41,454 bases of DNA, from contig NZ_JAPEHW010000010.1 in the NCBI RefSeq assembly GCF_028875915.1, positions 1 to 41,454 on the forward strand, read 5' to 3'. The notes under the pieces were generated by a model. The model worked only from the letters and a program-made list of their open reading frames with translations, was not told where the DNA came from and did no database searches. Below are positions 24,637 through 34,383 of this stretch, one piece after another. The position numbers were made by a program, and so were the translations under genes. Source of the stretch: Pseudoalteromonas sp. G4. GTDB taxonomy: Bacteria; Pseudomonadota; Gammaproteobacteria; Enterobacterales; Alteromonadaceae. How positions within the stretch are numbered: position 1 is the stretch's first letter; each line of letters opens with the position of its first letter.

Positions 24637-26649
24637 TTATTTTTTAAGCATTGCACGTAAGTTAGCAACCCTTGCTTGGCCTTTTTCCATACGCTGTTGT
24701 TGGTTTTGCGGCTGTTTTCGCATTTCGTATGCAAGGTCATCTTGCGGCATTTCTGCGACAAAACGGCTTAGCTCAGGCGTAATTGTCTCACCAAACATTC
24801 TACGCTCTTTGGCGTAGGTTAAAATTAGCTCTTGCTGCGCACGAGTAATGCCTACATAGGCTAAACGCCTTTCTTCCTCAACGTTATCTTCATCTATGCT
24901 AGTTTGATGCGGCAGTAAACCTTCTTCCATGCCCACCATAAATACATATGGATATTCGAGACCTTTTGACGCGTGCAATGTAAGTAATTGCACTGCATCA
25001 GATTCATCCTCTTCTTCGTTGCGTTCAAGCATGTCGCGTAGTGTCAGCTTCATCACTACTTCTGGTAATGTTAACGGTGGGTTTTCACTACTGCCAACTA
25101 ACATATCAGTAATCCAGCGATAAAGTTCCGACACGTTTTTCATACGCATTTCGGCAGCTTTGGCGCTGGTTGAGGTTTCATACAAATAGTCTTCGTAGTT
25201 AATCTCACGCACCATATCTTTAACTGCTTCAAGAGTATCGCCGCGAGTGGCACGGTCAGAAAGCTCAACAACCCAGCGAGCAAACCCCATTAAGGCATTA
25301 TAACCACGCCCCGTTAAGCGCGACGAAAGCTCAGGCTCAAAACACGCAGCAAATAAACTAATGTGTTTTTCATTGGCAAGTGTTCCCAATTTTTCTAAGG
25401 TAACAGGCCCAATTTCTCGTCTTGGTGTATTTACGATACGTAAAAAAGCGTTATCGTCATCTTGATTCACCAACAAGCGCAAGTAAGCCATAATGTCTTT
25501 AATTTCTGCACGTGAGAAAAACGACATACCGCCACTTATTTTATAAGGAATATGGCTTCCCATCAGTGCTTTTTCAAACACCCGAGCTTGGTGATTACCA
25601 CGGTACAAAATCGCATAGTCTTTAAAGCTGGTACGCTTCATAAATTTGTGCGAAATAATCTCAGCAACAACACGTTCAGCTTCATGTTCTTCATCTTTAG
25701 TGGCAATGACCTTAATTTGTTCACCGTATGCCAATTCACTAAACAGTTTTTTATCAAACACATGCGGGTTATTAGCAATCAGAATGTTGGCAGATTTAAG
25801 AATACGCCCCGCGCTTCGGTAGTTTTGTTCGAGCTTAATTAAACGTAGCCCAGGAAAATCTTTACTCAATAACACCAAGTTTTGCGGCTTTGCACCACGC
25901 CAAGAATAAATACTTTGGTCATCATCACCTACTACAGTAAAGCGCGCACGTTCACCTACCAATAGCTTAACTAATTGATATTGGCTGGTATTAGTATCTT
26001 GATATTCATCGACTAATAAATAACGAAAACGATCCTGCCAACGATCGCGCACATCAGGATTAGCAGCCAGCAGCAGTGTTGGGATCATAATTAAGTCGTC
26101 AAAGTCGAGTGCGTTATATGCACGCAACTGATTTTGAAAACGCGCATATAATTGGGCAAATAAGACTTTTTGTTGCTCGCGCGCTTCAGCAATTGCTTGC
26201 TCTGGAACGATAAGGTCATTCTTCCAATTGGAGATCTGCATTTTTAATAAATTAAGCAGATCTTTATCACCTTTCAATTCAGGTTCGGTCAATTCTGCAA
26301 GCAACTGATTGGTGTCTTGATCATCAAACAGAGAAAAGCCCGGTTTAAAACCTAAGGTATTAAGCTCTTTTTTAATGATTTCTAATCCTAAGGTGTGAAA
26401 CGTTGATACCCACAGCCCTTTCGCTTCATGCTTACCAAGTGTTTGTGCCACACGCTCACGCATTTCTTTTGCGGCTTTATTAGTAAAGGTTACCGCAGCG
26501 ATATTACGCGCTTTGTATTCACATTTTTGCACTAAGTAGGCAATTTTATTGGTAATTACACGGGTTTTGCCTGAACCAGCACCAGCGAGAACCAAGCAGG
26601 GCCCGCTAATATATTTAACCGCTTCATCTTGTTTAGGGTTGAGTTTCAT
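24637..26649 (-). CDS. rep: ATP-dependent DNA helicase Rep
   Basis: 670-residue superfamily 1A 3'-5' helicase that helps replication forks pass protein blocks. Motifs are Walker [10 protein letters not shown], the DEYQDTN box, [18 protein letters not shown] and the C-terminal [14 protein letters not shown] and VGITRAQ. The protein follows E. coli Rep (673) closely from its first residues [11 protein letters not shown], so the start is ATG 26649, although no clear SD is seen; a GTG seven codons earlier is the alternative. It is monocistronic and converges with the GGDEF gene with no room for a separate terminator. Confidence 0.95.
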   Translation of the reverse strand: MKLNPKQDEAVKYISGPCLVLAGAGSGKTRVITNKIAYLVQKCEYKARNIAAVTFTNKAAKEMRERVAQTLGKHEAKGLWVSTFHTLGLEIIKKELNTLGFKPGFSLFDDQDTNQLLAELTEPELKGDKDLLNLLKMQISNWKNDLIVPEQAIAEAREQQKVLFAQLYARFQNQLRAYNALDFDDLIMIPTLLLAANPDVRDRWQDRFRYLLVDEYQDTNTSQYQLVKLLVGERARFTVVGDDDQSIYSWRGAKPQNLVLLSKDFPGLRLIKLEQNYRSAGRILKSANILIANNPHVFDKKLFSELAYGEQIKVIATKDEEHEAERVVAEIISHKFMKRTSFKDYAILYRGNHQARVFEKALMGSHIPYKISGGMSFFSRAEIKDIMAYLRLLVNQDDDNAFLRIVNTPRREIGPVTLEKLGTLANEKHISLFAACFEPELSSRLTGRGYNALMGFARWVVELSDRATRGDTLEAVKDMVREINYEDYLYETSTSAKAAEMRMKNVSELYRWITDMLVGSSENPPLTLPEVVMKLTLRDMLERNEEEDESDAVQLLTLHASKGLEYPYVFMVGMEEGLLPHQTSIDEDNVEEERRLAYVGITRAQQELILTYAKERRMFGETITPELSRFVAEMPQDDLAYEMRKQPQNQQQRMEKGQARVANLRAMLKK

Positions 26650-26779
26650 TAAAATCGCTTGCGTTAACACAACAAAGAAAGGGATTTTAAAATGCCACTA
26701 TGCTAGGCGCAAGGATTGTCTTTGCTGGCTCGTCATGATGCGTTAAACTATGTGCAGTTTTTAATAATAGATTTTGACT

Positions 26780-27040
26780 ATGATTAACCCAGCCAAACTT
26801 GAAGAAATTGCAAAGCAAATTACTGAAAACATGCCACAAGGTGTTAAAAACCTTGCTGACACAATTGAAGGTAAAACCAAACAAGCGATTCAAAATAAAT
26901 TAAGCGAAATGGACTTTGTTAGTCGTGAAGATTTTGAAGTGCAGAGCCAAGTATTACTAAGAACACGTGAGAAACTAGCTATTCTTGAACAGCGTGTATC
27001 TGAACTTGAAGCAAAGCTTGCACATAAAGACGCAGAATAA
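26780..27040 (+). CDS. ubiK: Ubiquinone biosynthesis accessory factor UbiK
   Basis: 86-residue BMFP-family protein (formerly YqiC) that assists aerobic ubiquinone synthesis with UbiJ. The N-terminal half is amphipathic (INPAKLEEIAKQITENMP), and the C-terminus is a coiled coil with the LRTREKLAILEQRVSELEAKL pattern. The start is ATG 26780; the TTG two codons upstream has no better SD. It is divergent from rep and converges on the binding-protein gene with an 8-bp gap. Confidence 0.88.
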   Translation: MINPAKLEEIAKQITENMPQGVKNLADTIEGKTKQAIQNKLSEMDFVSREDFEVQSQVLLRTREKLAILEQRVSELEAKLAHKDAE

Positions 27041-27048
27041 AAAAGAAG

Positions 27049-27819
27049 CTAAAGCGCTTCTTTTTCTTTTGCCTTTAGTTTCGCCAGTTCACTATTAAAA
27101 GCATCTAAAAACCAACGATGCTGAGCTAAGAAGTCATTTGAAAAGTAAACCGAAAAGTCACGACTTGCTTCGGTTGTACTGGCTATTTTTGCGTTATTTG
27201 CAGCGTTGTTTGACAAAGCATGTAAAAAGACACTCTCTGAAAGAAAAACAGCATCCAATCTGTCGGCTAATAACATTTCCACCAAAGTTTCTACATCATT
27301 ACTTAACGTGGTAATTACATAGTTATTATCTTGTAACCACACTTGAGTATTAGTATTTAACAAAGTGCCTATTCTGGCATGTGCTTTAAACTGCGGTGCT
27401 TGTAAATCAATAGGGTTACTCTCTTTGTAAAACCAACTCCAATTATTGATAAGAACAGCGTCACTGATTTTAGCGATACGATCCCGATAATGATTTTGTG
27501 TTGCTAAAAAGAAGCCATCTATTTTGCCACCGCGTAACTCTCTAAGTGCAATGCCATAATTAGCCACCAGCTCAAACTCATAATTAAGCTCCATGTTATT
27601 AAGCACTTTGGTTACACGCTCTATACCTTGACCTGCTAGCTGCTTATTTTCATCTAGATAAATATATGGCGGGAAGTTAGGCACCGCGAAACGTAAATGT
27701 ATTTTATCCGAAGCTGTGGATTCTTGCGCTTCAGCAAATGCATCAAAGCCCAATAACGCTAGGCAAAGACTAACGACTAAACACACCTTGAACGGCACTG
27801 TTATAAATTTTTGCCACAT
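27049..27819 (-). CDS. Periplasmic solute-binding protein, family 3-like
   Basis: About 256 residues: a signal peptide (about 1-30, hydrophobic VCLVVSLCLALLGF) and an SBP_bac_3 fold, with LRFAVPNFPPYIYLDENKQLAGQGIERV at the N-terminal lobe and ELRGGKIDGFFLAT in the hinge region. Such stand-alone proteins are common in Alteromonadales; no ABC permease or ATPase is next to it, so the ligand and role are unknown. The start overlaps the end of the carbonic anhydrase gene by 50 bp (62 bp if ATG 27831 is used). ATG 27819 follows GGGG at fitting distance and gives a cleaner signal peptide. Confidence 0.78.
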   Translation of the reverse strand: MWQKFITVPFKVCLVVSLCLALLGFDAFAEAQESTASDKIHLRFAVPNFPPYIYLDENKQLAGQGIERVTKVLNNMELNYEFELVANYGIALRELRGGKIDGFFLATQNHYRDRIAKISDAVLINNWSWFYKESNPIDLQAPQFKAHARIGTLLNTNTQVWLQDNNYVITTLSNDVETLVEMLLADRLDAVFLSESVFLHALSNNAANNAKIASTTEASRDFSVYFSNDFLAQHRWFLDAFNSELAKLKAKEKEAL

Positions 27820-28420
27820 TGTTCGCCCCATTTATGCTGGTTTCTAAATCTCTAATATGGCCATCAGCCAACCCATAAATCCAGCCATGGACTTCTAATT
27901 CTTGTCCTCGCTCCCATGCATCCATCACGATATTTGTCTGGCACACATTTTTAACTTGTTCGATGACGTTAATTTCACATAAGCGGTCAAACTTTTGCTG
28001 CTCACTGGCAGAACTATTAAGTTCCACTTCATACTTATCGCGCGCATCTACAACATGTCTTAGCCAATTATCGATTAACCCTAATCGCACACCGTCAAGT
28101 GCGGCTTTTACACCACCACAGCCATAGTGTCCTACCACCATGATATGTTTTACTTTAAGAACCTCTACTGCATATTGTAGTACAGAGAGACAGTTATGAT
28201 CAGTGTGTACCACCATATTTGCTACATTTCTATGAACAAATAATTCACCAGGTAATAAGCCAACTATCTCGTTTGCTGGTACACGGGAGTCGGCACAGCC
28301 TATCCATAAATATTCGGGATTTTGCTGCATTGAAAGAATCTTAAAAAACTCAGGATCCCGATCCGTTGTTTCTTTTGCCCACGAGCGATTCTTAACAAAA
28401 AGATGCGCTAATTTATTCAT
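27770..28420 (-). CDS. can: Beta-class carbonic anhydrase
   Basis: 216-residue cytoplasmic zinc enzyme interconverting CO2 and bicarbonate. Zinc ligands are C42, D44 (in the CADSR motif), H98 and C101 (in VGHYGCGG). Length and sequence match E. coli Can. Its last 50-62 bp overlap the start of the binding-protein gene on the same strand, which suggests one transcript with coupled translation. The methyltransferase gene upstream ends 27 bp before it, so a three-gene unit is possible. Confidence 0.95.
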   Translation of the reverse strand: MNKLAHLFVKNRSWAKETTDRDPEFFKILSMQQNPEYLWIGCADSRVPANEIVGLLPGELFVHRNVANMVVHTDHNCLSVLQYAVEVLKVKHIMVVGHYGCGGVKAALDGVRLGLIDNWLRHVVDARDKYEVELNSSASEQQKFDRLCEINVIEQVKNVCQTNIVMDAWERGQELEVHGWIYGLADGHIRDLETSINGANNVAKIYNSAVQGVFSR

Positions 28421-28446
28421 CAGTATTTGCGTTCCTGATAGTTTTT

Positions 28447-29622
28447 TTAGGCTTTTGCCTGAATTAGTATATTTCTTGGTGTGATTTGTTTTTCACAAAA
28501 CTCACTGAGTGTAACGCGGTAGCCAAATTGCTCCAAATATAAAACACGGTCAAGCACTAACCAAAGCTCAATCAAACGCCTAAAGCCATGACGTACTAAC
28601 TCAATGCGCTGGGTAATCTGACGTCGTAGTTTGCCTTGTGCTAAATAAGCTGCGTAATCTATCTGTGCTGGTAAAATAATATTCTTTTGCTTGGCAGCCC
28701 ATGTACAAAAATCGCTAAACTCACCAGAAAACAGCGCTTTTTTGGCTGACGGCACTGGAAGATAGCTATCTTTTTCAAGTACATCATCAAGCAAACAATC
28801 AAATGCTAAGCGCCATACTGTTTCAGTTTCACGTAAACGTGAAATGCGTTTACCCGAGGTAACTGTTTCCTGCAGGGCGAGCTTTAAATCACTGGCAGTA
28901 AAAGCAACCTGAGACTGCTTGGCAATCTCACTCATTGCAACATACTGTTCAGATTGCTGAAATAAATGATAACAACATGGTGAAATGCTCATTAATTTAG
29001 TGCCTTTGGCAACACCATGTTTAATCAGTGCTTGGTGCAGCCCACCACAGGCATGAAGTGCCACCGCATGCTGCTCTTGCTGTAAATAATCTGCCGCACG
29101 TTCGGATAAAACATCCAATTCAGCCAGTTTAATGTCCAAGCCAAATTGCTGTGCTAACTGCTGCCCTTGAGCCACCAGCTGAGGTTGTATTTCAACGCTC
29201 TGTACTGGCACCTTGTGGGCAAAATGATATAACCGCCCTAAATGCCCTTTACCAGCGCACCACTCCAGCAGCGGTAAGTCTTGCTCTGCGGTTTGCATCA
29301 CAAAGCTTTCTAACTGAGCAATTTTACTGCCTTTAATACCGTTTGTAAGCCAAAATGGAAACTGAGCTGCCTGCTTATTTGCGCTTGGCAGTTGCAGCAA
29401 GCTTTCAACATTATCTAACTCAGGAATAAGGTTTGCCAAGTAACGCTGTAACTCAACTTGATTACTTTCAAGCTGTTCAACATCATCATCAGATAACGCC
29501 AGCAGGATTTCTGTTAAATGCGGCCAAGGTATTTCGCGCGACGCAAAAGCAACACATTGCCAATAGGCTTGCGTTTTAGTTAATAGCGTATCAATTGCGG
29601 TAAAAAGTGCGGTGTGAGACAT
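28447..29622 (-). CDS. SAM-dependent methyltransferase, Methyltransf_32-like
   Basis: 391-residue protein with a class I SAM site, LLEWCAGKGHLGRLYHF (about 135-151), preceded by a helical N-terminal domain. A conserved HACGGLHQALI segment and an SPCCYHLF motif follow, as in the Methyltransf_32 family (METTL25/RRNAD1-like). The substrate is unknown; related proteins are thought to act on RNA or protein. ATG 29622 is used instead of GTG 29631; neither has a good SD. It lies upstream of can on the same strand with 26 bp between, and is downstream of the ilvA terminator. Confidence 0.8.
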   Translation of the reverse strand: MSHTALFTAIDTLLTKTQAYWQCVAFASREIPWPHLTEILLALSDDDVEQLESNQVELQRYLANLIPELDNVESLLQLPSANKQAAQFPFWLTNGIKGSKIAQLESFVMQTAEQDLPLLEWCAGKGHLGRLYHFAHKVPVQSVEIQPQLVAQGQQLAQQFGLDIKLAELDVLSERAADYLQQEQHAVALHACGGLHQALIKHGVAKGTKLMSISPCCYHLFQQSEQYVAMSEIAKQSQVAFTASDLKLALQETVTSGKRISRLRETETVWRLAFDCLLDDVLEKDSYLPVPSAKKALFSGEFSDFCTWAAKQKNIILPAQIDYAAYLAQGKLRRQITQRIELVRHGFRRLIELWLVLDRVLYLEQFGYRVTLSEFCEKQITPRNILIQAKA

Positions 29623-29684
29623 CTTCAACACAGGCTAAATTTGAATAGCGCTATGATAGCAAATCTTGCTGTGATGTTCAGAAT

Positions 29685-29715
29685 AGAAAATGCCCCAATT
29701 ATCGGGGCATTTAGA
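29685..29715 (-). terminator. Terminator of the ilv operon
   Basis: AAATGCCCC (29688-29696), 7-nt loop and GGGGCATTT (29704-29712) form a perfect 9-bp stem; on the minus strand a TTCTATTC tail follows. It lies 17 bp after the ilvA stop. Confidence 0.85.
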
Positions 29716-29728
29716 TAAGCTGTTTACG

Positions 29729-31276
29729 TTAGCTGTTTGCTACTTGCGCAAGGTTATGTGCCTTACTCGACAAAAACTGCAAATAACACGGATTGTCAGT
29801 TTCTTCTTGATAAGCATAAGCTAAACGTTGTAAGTGATCACTAAAGGCCGCGTTATCTTGCTCAGGCACTTCAAATGCAGCCAATACATTTCCAGTTGCG
29901 GCACCATGATTGCGATAGTGGAATAAGCTGATATTCCAATTTGCGCCTAAAGTATCTAGAAAACGCTCGAGCGCTCCAGGGTATTCTGGAAACTCAAAAC
30001 GAAATAAGCGCTCTGATAACTGCTCACCCGGTTTACCGCCAACCATGTAACGCACGTGCAATTTAGCCAGCTCGTTATTGGTCATATCAACAAAGCAATA
30101 ACCTTTATCACTTAACTCCTGCTTTAAACTCGCAAGTTCAGTTTCACCATTACGTAAACCCACACCAACAAAGATTTCAGCATCACCAGGGCCTGTGTAA
30201 CGATAGTTGAACTCTGTAATTGAACGGCCGTTTAATGCCTTGCAGAAACTCTTAAAGCTACCTTTTTCTTCTTTGATAGTCACTGCTAAAAGTGCTTCAT
30301 TATGCTCTCCCAGCGCAGTACGCTCTGCCACATAACGTAATCTATCAAAATTAAGGTTTGCACCTGATAAAATTGCTGCAAGGTTTTTACCTTTAGTGCC
30401 TGTTTGCGCAACCCATTTTTTTAGCCCTGCGAGCGACAAACCACCGGATGGTTCAGCAACAGCGCGGGTTGAGACAAAAATGTCCTGCATCGCGGCGCAA
30501 ATTTCATCACTCGAAACGGTAATCACCTCATCACAGTATTTTTGTGCTAAGCGAAAAGTTTCTTTACCAATGATTTTAACTGCAACACCATCGGCAAAAC
30601 TGCCTACGCGCTCTAGTTCAACCGGTACGCCTGCTTCCATTGCGGCCTTTAAACAGGCACTGTCTTCAGCTTCAACACCGATCACTTTAATATCTGGGCG
30701 CAGTGATTTTAAGTAAATCGACATACCTGCCAACAAGCCACCGCCACCAACCGGAATAAATACCGCATCAAGTAGTGGCAACTGCTGCATCAGTTCGCGC
30801 GCAATGGTGCCTTGCCCGATGATCACATCTTTATCATCGAACGGTGGTACAAATACTGCGCCTTCTTTTTCAGCAATTTCCAGTGCATAGGCATTCGCAG
30901 CATCAAAGTGATGGCCATGTAAAATAACTTCACCACCCAGGTTGCGCACCGCGTTTACTTTGATTTCCGGTGTAGTCACTGGCATGACAATACGTGCTGT
31001 ATGACCAAGGTGACTTGCACTAAGTGCCACCCCCTGAGCATGGTTACCCGCCGATGCTGTGACTACTTGCGAGCCTTTTGGTAACTGCTTTAATTTGTTA
31101 TACGCACCGCGTAATTTAAACGAATATACCGGCTGCTGATCTTCACGCTTTAGCCAAATATGATTGCCAAGTTTCTGCTCAAGGCTAGTAACCGGGCTGA
31201 CCTCCGTTACTTTTGCCAAGGGCTCCATATTGGCTTGGATAATAGCGCGAAAATAATCGAGCTCTTGGGAGACCAT
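29729..31276 (-). CDS. ilvA: Threonine deaminase (biosynthetic)
   Basis: 515-residue PLP enzyme that converts threonine to 2-oxobutanoate, the first committed step to isoleucine. The PLP lysine lies in SFKLRGAYNKL (about 47-57), the phosphate loop is GGGGLLAG (about 184-191), and two C-terminal ACT-like regulatory domains (about 335-505) indicate isoleucine feedback control. It is the last gene of ilvGMEDA; its ATG overlaps the ilvD TAA by one base. Confidence 0.97.
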   Translation of the reverse strand: MVSQELDYFRAIIQANMEPLAKVTEVSPVTSLEQKLGNHIWLKREDQQPVYSFKLRGAYNKLKQLPKGSQVVTASAGNHAQGVALSASHLGHTARIVMPVTTPEIKVNAVRNLGGEVILHGHHFDAANAYALEIAEKEGAVFVPPFDDKDVIIGQGTIARELMQQLPLLDAVFIPVGGGGLLAGMSIYLKSLRPDIKVIGVEAEDSACLKAAMEAGVPVELERVGSFADGVAVKIIGKETFRLAQKYCDEVITVSSDEICAAMQDIFVSTRAVAEPSGGLSLAGLKKWVAQTGTKGKNLAAILSGANLNFDRLRYVAERTALGEHNEALLAVTIKEEKGSFKSFCKALNGRSITEFNYRYTGPGDAEIFVGVGLRNGETELASLKQELSDKGYCFVDMTNNELAKLHVRYMVGGKPGEQLSERLFRFEFPEYPGALERFLDTLGANWNISLFHYRNHGAATGNVLAAFEVPEQDNAAFSDHLQRLAYAYQEETDNPCYLQFLSSKAHNLAQVANS

Positions 31277-33132
31277 TAACTGAGCTCCTCTAACTTTTTA
31301 AGGTCACGTACCGCGCCTTTATCAGCACTGGTTGCAAGTAATGCATAGGCTTTTAATGCTGGCGTTACACTGCGTACACGATCCACAGGTTTGTAGGCAT
31401 CTTTACCACGGGCTAATTGCTTTTCATGACGCGCGGCAAGTTCTTCATCGCTAACCATCATATCAATGCTACGCTTGGTGATATCAATGACGATTTCATC
31501 GCCGTTTTCAACTAGCGCGATTGCACCTTGGCTAGCAGCTTCTGGCGAAGCGTGACCAATTGATAAGCCCGATGTGCCTCCTGAAAAACGACCATCCGTT
31601 AATAGCGCACAATCTTTATCTAACCCCATCGATTTTAGGTAGCTGGTCGGATACAACATTTCTTGCATGCCTGGACCACCTTTTGGTCCTTCGTAGCGGA
31701 TGATAACCACATCCCCTTTTTCAATTTGGCCACCTAAGATGCCGTCAACTGCATCATCTTGAGATTCGAAAACTTTCGCAGTGCCCTTAAATACCAACAT
31801 GCCGTCTGCAACACCGGCGGTTTTAACAATACAGCCATCTGGCGCAAGGTTGCCATAAAGTACCGCTAAACCACCATCTTGACTAAACGCATGTTCAACG
31901 CTGCGAATACAGCCATTTTCACGATCTAGGTCGAGTTCAGGCCAACGCGTTTCTTGGCTCATTGCTTTAGTGGTACGAATACCCGCTGGACCCGCTTTAT
32001 AGAATTTTTGCGCGGCGCTATTGTCAGGGTTAGTAGCGTCCCACTTTTCAATTAATTCACCTAAGGTGCCACCAGCTACATGGCCTGCGTTTAGTTCTAA
32101 TTTGCCTGCTTTACCAAGCTCATTAAGAATACCCATAATGCCACCAGCGCGGTGTACATCTTCAATATGATATTCAGGTGTTGCTGGCGCTACTTTGCAT
32201 AAGAAAGGTGTTTGGCGTGACAGCTGATCAATATGGGTCATATCAAAATCAACGCCCGCCTCTTGCGCTGCGCCGATGATGTGTAACACAGTATTTGATG
32301 ACCCACCCATCGCAATATCTAAAGTCATAGCATTCATAAATGCGCTGCGATCAGCGATGTTGCGCGGTAATACTGAATCGTCTTCGTCGCGATAATAGCT
32401 ACGACATAAATCGACAATACGGCGACCTGCTTCGACATAAAGTTGTTTACGGTCTTTATGTGTTGCTAATGTTGTACCGTTACCTGGCAGCGCTAAACCT
32501 AGCGCTTCTAATAAACAGTTCATTGAGTTAGCTGTAAACATACCTGAGCAAGAACCACAGGTTGGGCAAGCACTACGCTCAACTTTATCTGAATCTTCAT
32601 CGCTTACTGATGGGTCGGCACCTTTTACCATGGCATCAACTAAATCAAGCTTGATATCAATTTCTGCAAGGCGTGTTTTACCTGCTTCCATTGGACCGCC
32701 AGAAACAAAGATCACCGGAATATTTAAGCGAAGTGCAGCTAACAACATTCCCGGCGTAATTTTGTCACAGTTTGAAATACACACCATGGCATCCGCACAG
32801 TGAGCATTAACCATATATTCTACAGAGTCTGCAATTAGGTCACGTGAAGGCAATGAGTAAAGCATGCCGCCATGACCCATAGCGATACCATCATCAATCG
32901 CAATAGTATTAAATTCACGCGGTACACCACCTGCATCACGAATGGTTTCAGCCATCATTTCACTTAGTTGATTTAAGTGAACGTGACCCGGTACAAACTG
33001 GGTATACGAGTTCACCACAGCAATAATTGGTTTACCAAAGTCTTTGTCTGTCATCCCTGTTGCACGCCAGAGTGCGCGGGCACCAGCACGTTTACGACCT
33101 TCAGTTGTTGTTGCACTTCTTAATCTAGCCAT
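31276..33132 (-). CDS. ilvD: Dihydroxy-acid dehydratase
   Basis: 618-residue Fe-S enzyme that makes 2-oxo acids from dihydroxy acids in valine, isoleucine and leucine synthesis. Cluster-binding cysteines are in [11 protein letters not shown] (near residue 122) and [10 protein letters not shown] (near 195), with the C-terminal [19 protein letters not shown] motif. Length equals the E. coli enzyme. It is 62 bp downstream of ilvE and overlaps ilvA by one base. Confidence 0.97.
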   Translation of the reverse strand: MARLRSATTTEGRKRAGARALWRATGMTDKDFGKPIIAVVNSYTQFVPGHVHLNQLSEMMAETIRDAGGVPREFNTIAIDDGIAMGHGGMLYSLPSRDLIADSVEYMVNAHCADAMVCISNCDKITPGMLLAALRLNIPVIFVSGGPMEAGKTRLAEIDIKLDLVDAMVKGADPSVSDEDSDKVERSACPTCGSCSGMFTANSMNCLLEALGLALPGNGTTLATHKDRKQLYVEAGRRIVDLCRSYYRDEDDSVLPRNIADRSAFMNAMTLDIAMGGSSNTVLHIIGAAQEAGVDFDMTHIDQLSRQTPFLCKVAPATPEYHIEDVHRAGGIMGILNELGKAGKLELNAGHVAGGTLGELIEKWDATNPDNSAAQKFYKAGPAGIRTTKAMSQETRWPELDLDRENGCIRSVEHAFSQDGGLAVLYGNLAPDGCIVKTAGVADGMLVFKGTAKVFESQDDAVDGILGGQIEKGDVVIIRYEGPKGGPGMQEMLYPTSYLKSMGLDKDCALLTDGRFSGGTSGLSIGHASPEAASQGAIALVENGDEIVIDITKRSIDMMVSDEELAARHEKQLARGKDAYKPVDRVRSVTPALKAYALLATSADKGAVRDLKKLEELS

Positions 33133-33194
33133 GGTTTACCTCTTTTTAGGGCTATGCCCTACTCCTCATTCCCAATATATTTGTCGTTTTCGTA

Positions 33195-34109
33195 TTATTC
33201 GTTGATTAGTGTTAACCAGCCATTTTCATCTTCTGTTTGGCCTTTAACTAAATCAAAATACGCTTGCTGTAGTTGCTCGGTGATTTCACCGCGCTTGCCT
33301 GTACCAATTTCAATTTGGTCTACGCTACGCACTGGTGTTACTTCTGCTGCAGTGCCTGTCATAAAGAACTCATCTGCAAGGTAAAGCGCTTCACGAGAGA
33401 TAGGCTCTTCACGTACTTCAAAGCCCGCTTTACGTGCTAAATACATCATGGTATCGCGTGTTAAACCAGGTAGAATTGCCGCAGTTGTTGGTGGTGTATA
33501 AATAACGCCGTTTTTAACAATAAATAGGTTTTCACCGGCACCTTCACTTAGGTAACCATTTACATCAAGTGCGATACCTTCAACGTAGCCATTACGTTTT
33601 GCTTCACCTGAAATAAGCTGTGACGATAAGTAGTTACCACCTGCTTTTGCTGCTGTTGGCATAGTGTTTGGAGCTAAACGATTCCATGATGAAACACAGG
33701 CATCAACACCCGCTTCTAATGCGCCATCACCTAAATACGTGCCCCACTCCATTGCCGCTACTGCAACATCTGCTTTATGAGATTTTGGATTAACGCCTAA
33801 ACCTACATTACCCAAGAATGCAAAAGGACGTAGATACGCATTTTTTAAACCGTTTTCACGTACTGCAACTTTACATGCTTCATTAATTTCATCTGCAGTG
33901 TAAGGAATTTGCATGCGATAAATTTTTGCTGAATCAAATAAACGTTTTGTATGATCTTGCAAACGGAAAATAGCTGGACCATTTGGCGTATCGTATGCGC
34001 GCACACCTTCAAATACTGAGCTACCGTAATGGATTGCATGACTCAGTACATGCGTTGTTGCTTGCTCTTGTGGAACGATTTTGCCATTAAACCAAATTAA
34101 ATCTGACAT
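33195..34109 (-). CDS. ilvE: Branched-chain amino acid aminotransferase
   Basis: 304-residue class IV PLP aminotransferase catalysing the last step for valine, leucine and isoleucine. The PLP lysine is K155 in [11 protein letters not shown], followed by the class signature [17 protein letters not shown]. Third gene of the operon, 25 bp after ilvM. Confidence 0.97.
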   Translation of the reverse strand: MSDLIWFNGKIVPQEQATTHVLSHAIHYGSSVFEGVRAYDTPNGPAIFRLQDHTKRLFDSAKIYRMQIPYTADEINEACKVAVRENGLKNAYLRPFAFLGNVGLGVNPKSHKADVAVAAMEWGTYLGDGALEAGVDACVSSWNRLAPNTMPTAAKAGGNYLSSQLISGEAKRNGYVEGIALDVNGYLSEGAGENLFIVKNGVIYTPPTTAAILPGLTRDTMMYLARKAGFEVREEPISREALYLADEFFMTGTAAEVTPVRSVDQIEIGTGKRGEITEQLQQAYFDLVKGQTEDENGWLTLINE

Positions 34110-34134
34110 TCTATTAAACCTTTATAAATAGTAA

Positions 34135-34383
34135 TTAGTTAGTTGCTGCTAGTGTGCGCGTATCCAGTATTTCAACTTGGTTCACTTCAACTAACTTTTT
34201 TAATTGTTGTGTTAATAAATAAATAGGTCGGTCACTATCTACCATCATATTTACAATATACTTTTCTTCGCTACTCTCAATATTCATTGAGGTTAAATTA
34301 AACCCGCGGTGACGTGTTACACGTAAAAATCTTTCCAATGCAATGCTTTGTTGTTTCACTTCTATTGATAAGTTGTGCTTCAT
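34135..34383 (-). CDS. ilvM: Acetolactate synthase II small subunit
   Basis: 82-residue ACT-domain regulatory subunit of acetolactate synthase. It pairs with IlvG and overlaps its stop by 4 bp (start 34383, ilvG stop 34380), a coupling typical of this operon. The core is LERFLRVTRHRGFNLTSMN (about 17-35). Confidence 0.93.
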   Translation of the reverse strand: MKHNLSIEVKQQSIALERFLRVTRHRGFNLTSMNIESSEEKYIVNMMVDSDRPIYLLTQQLKKLVEVNQVEILDTRTLAATN

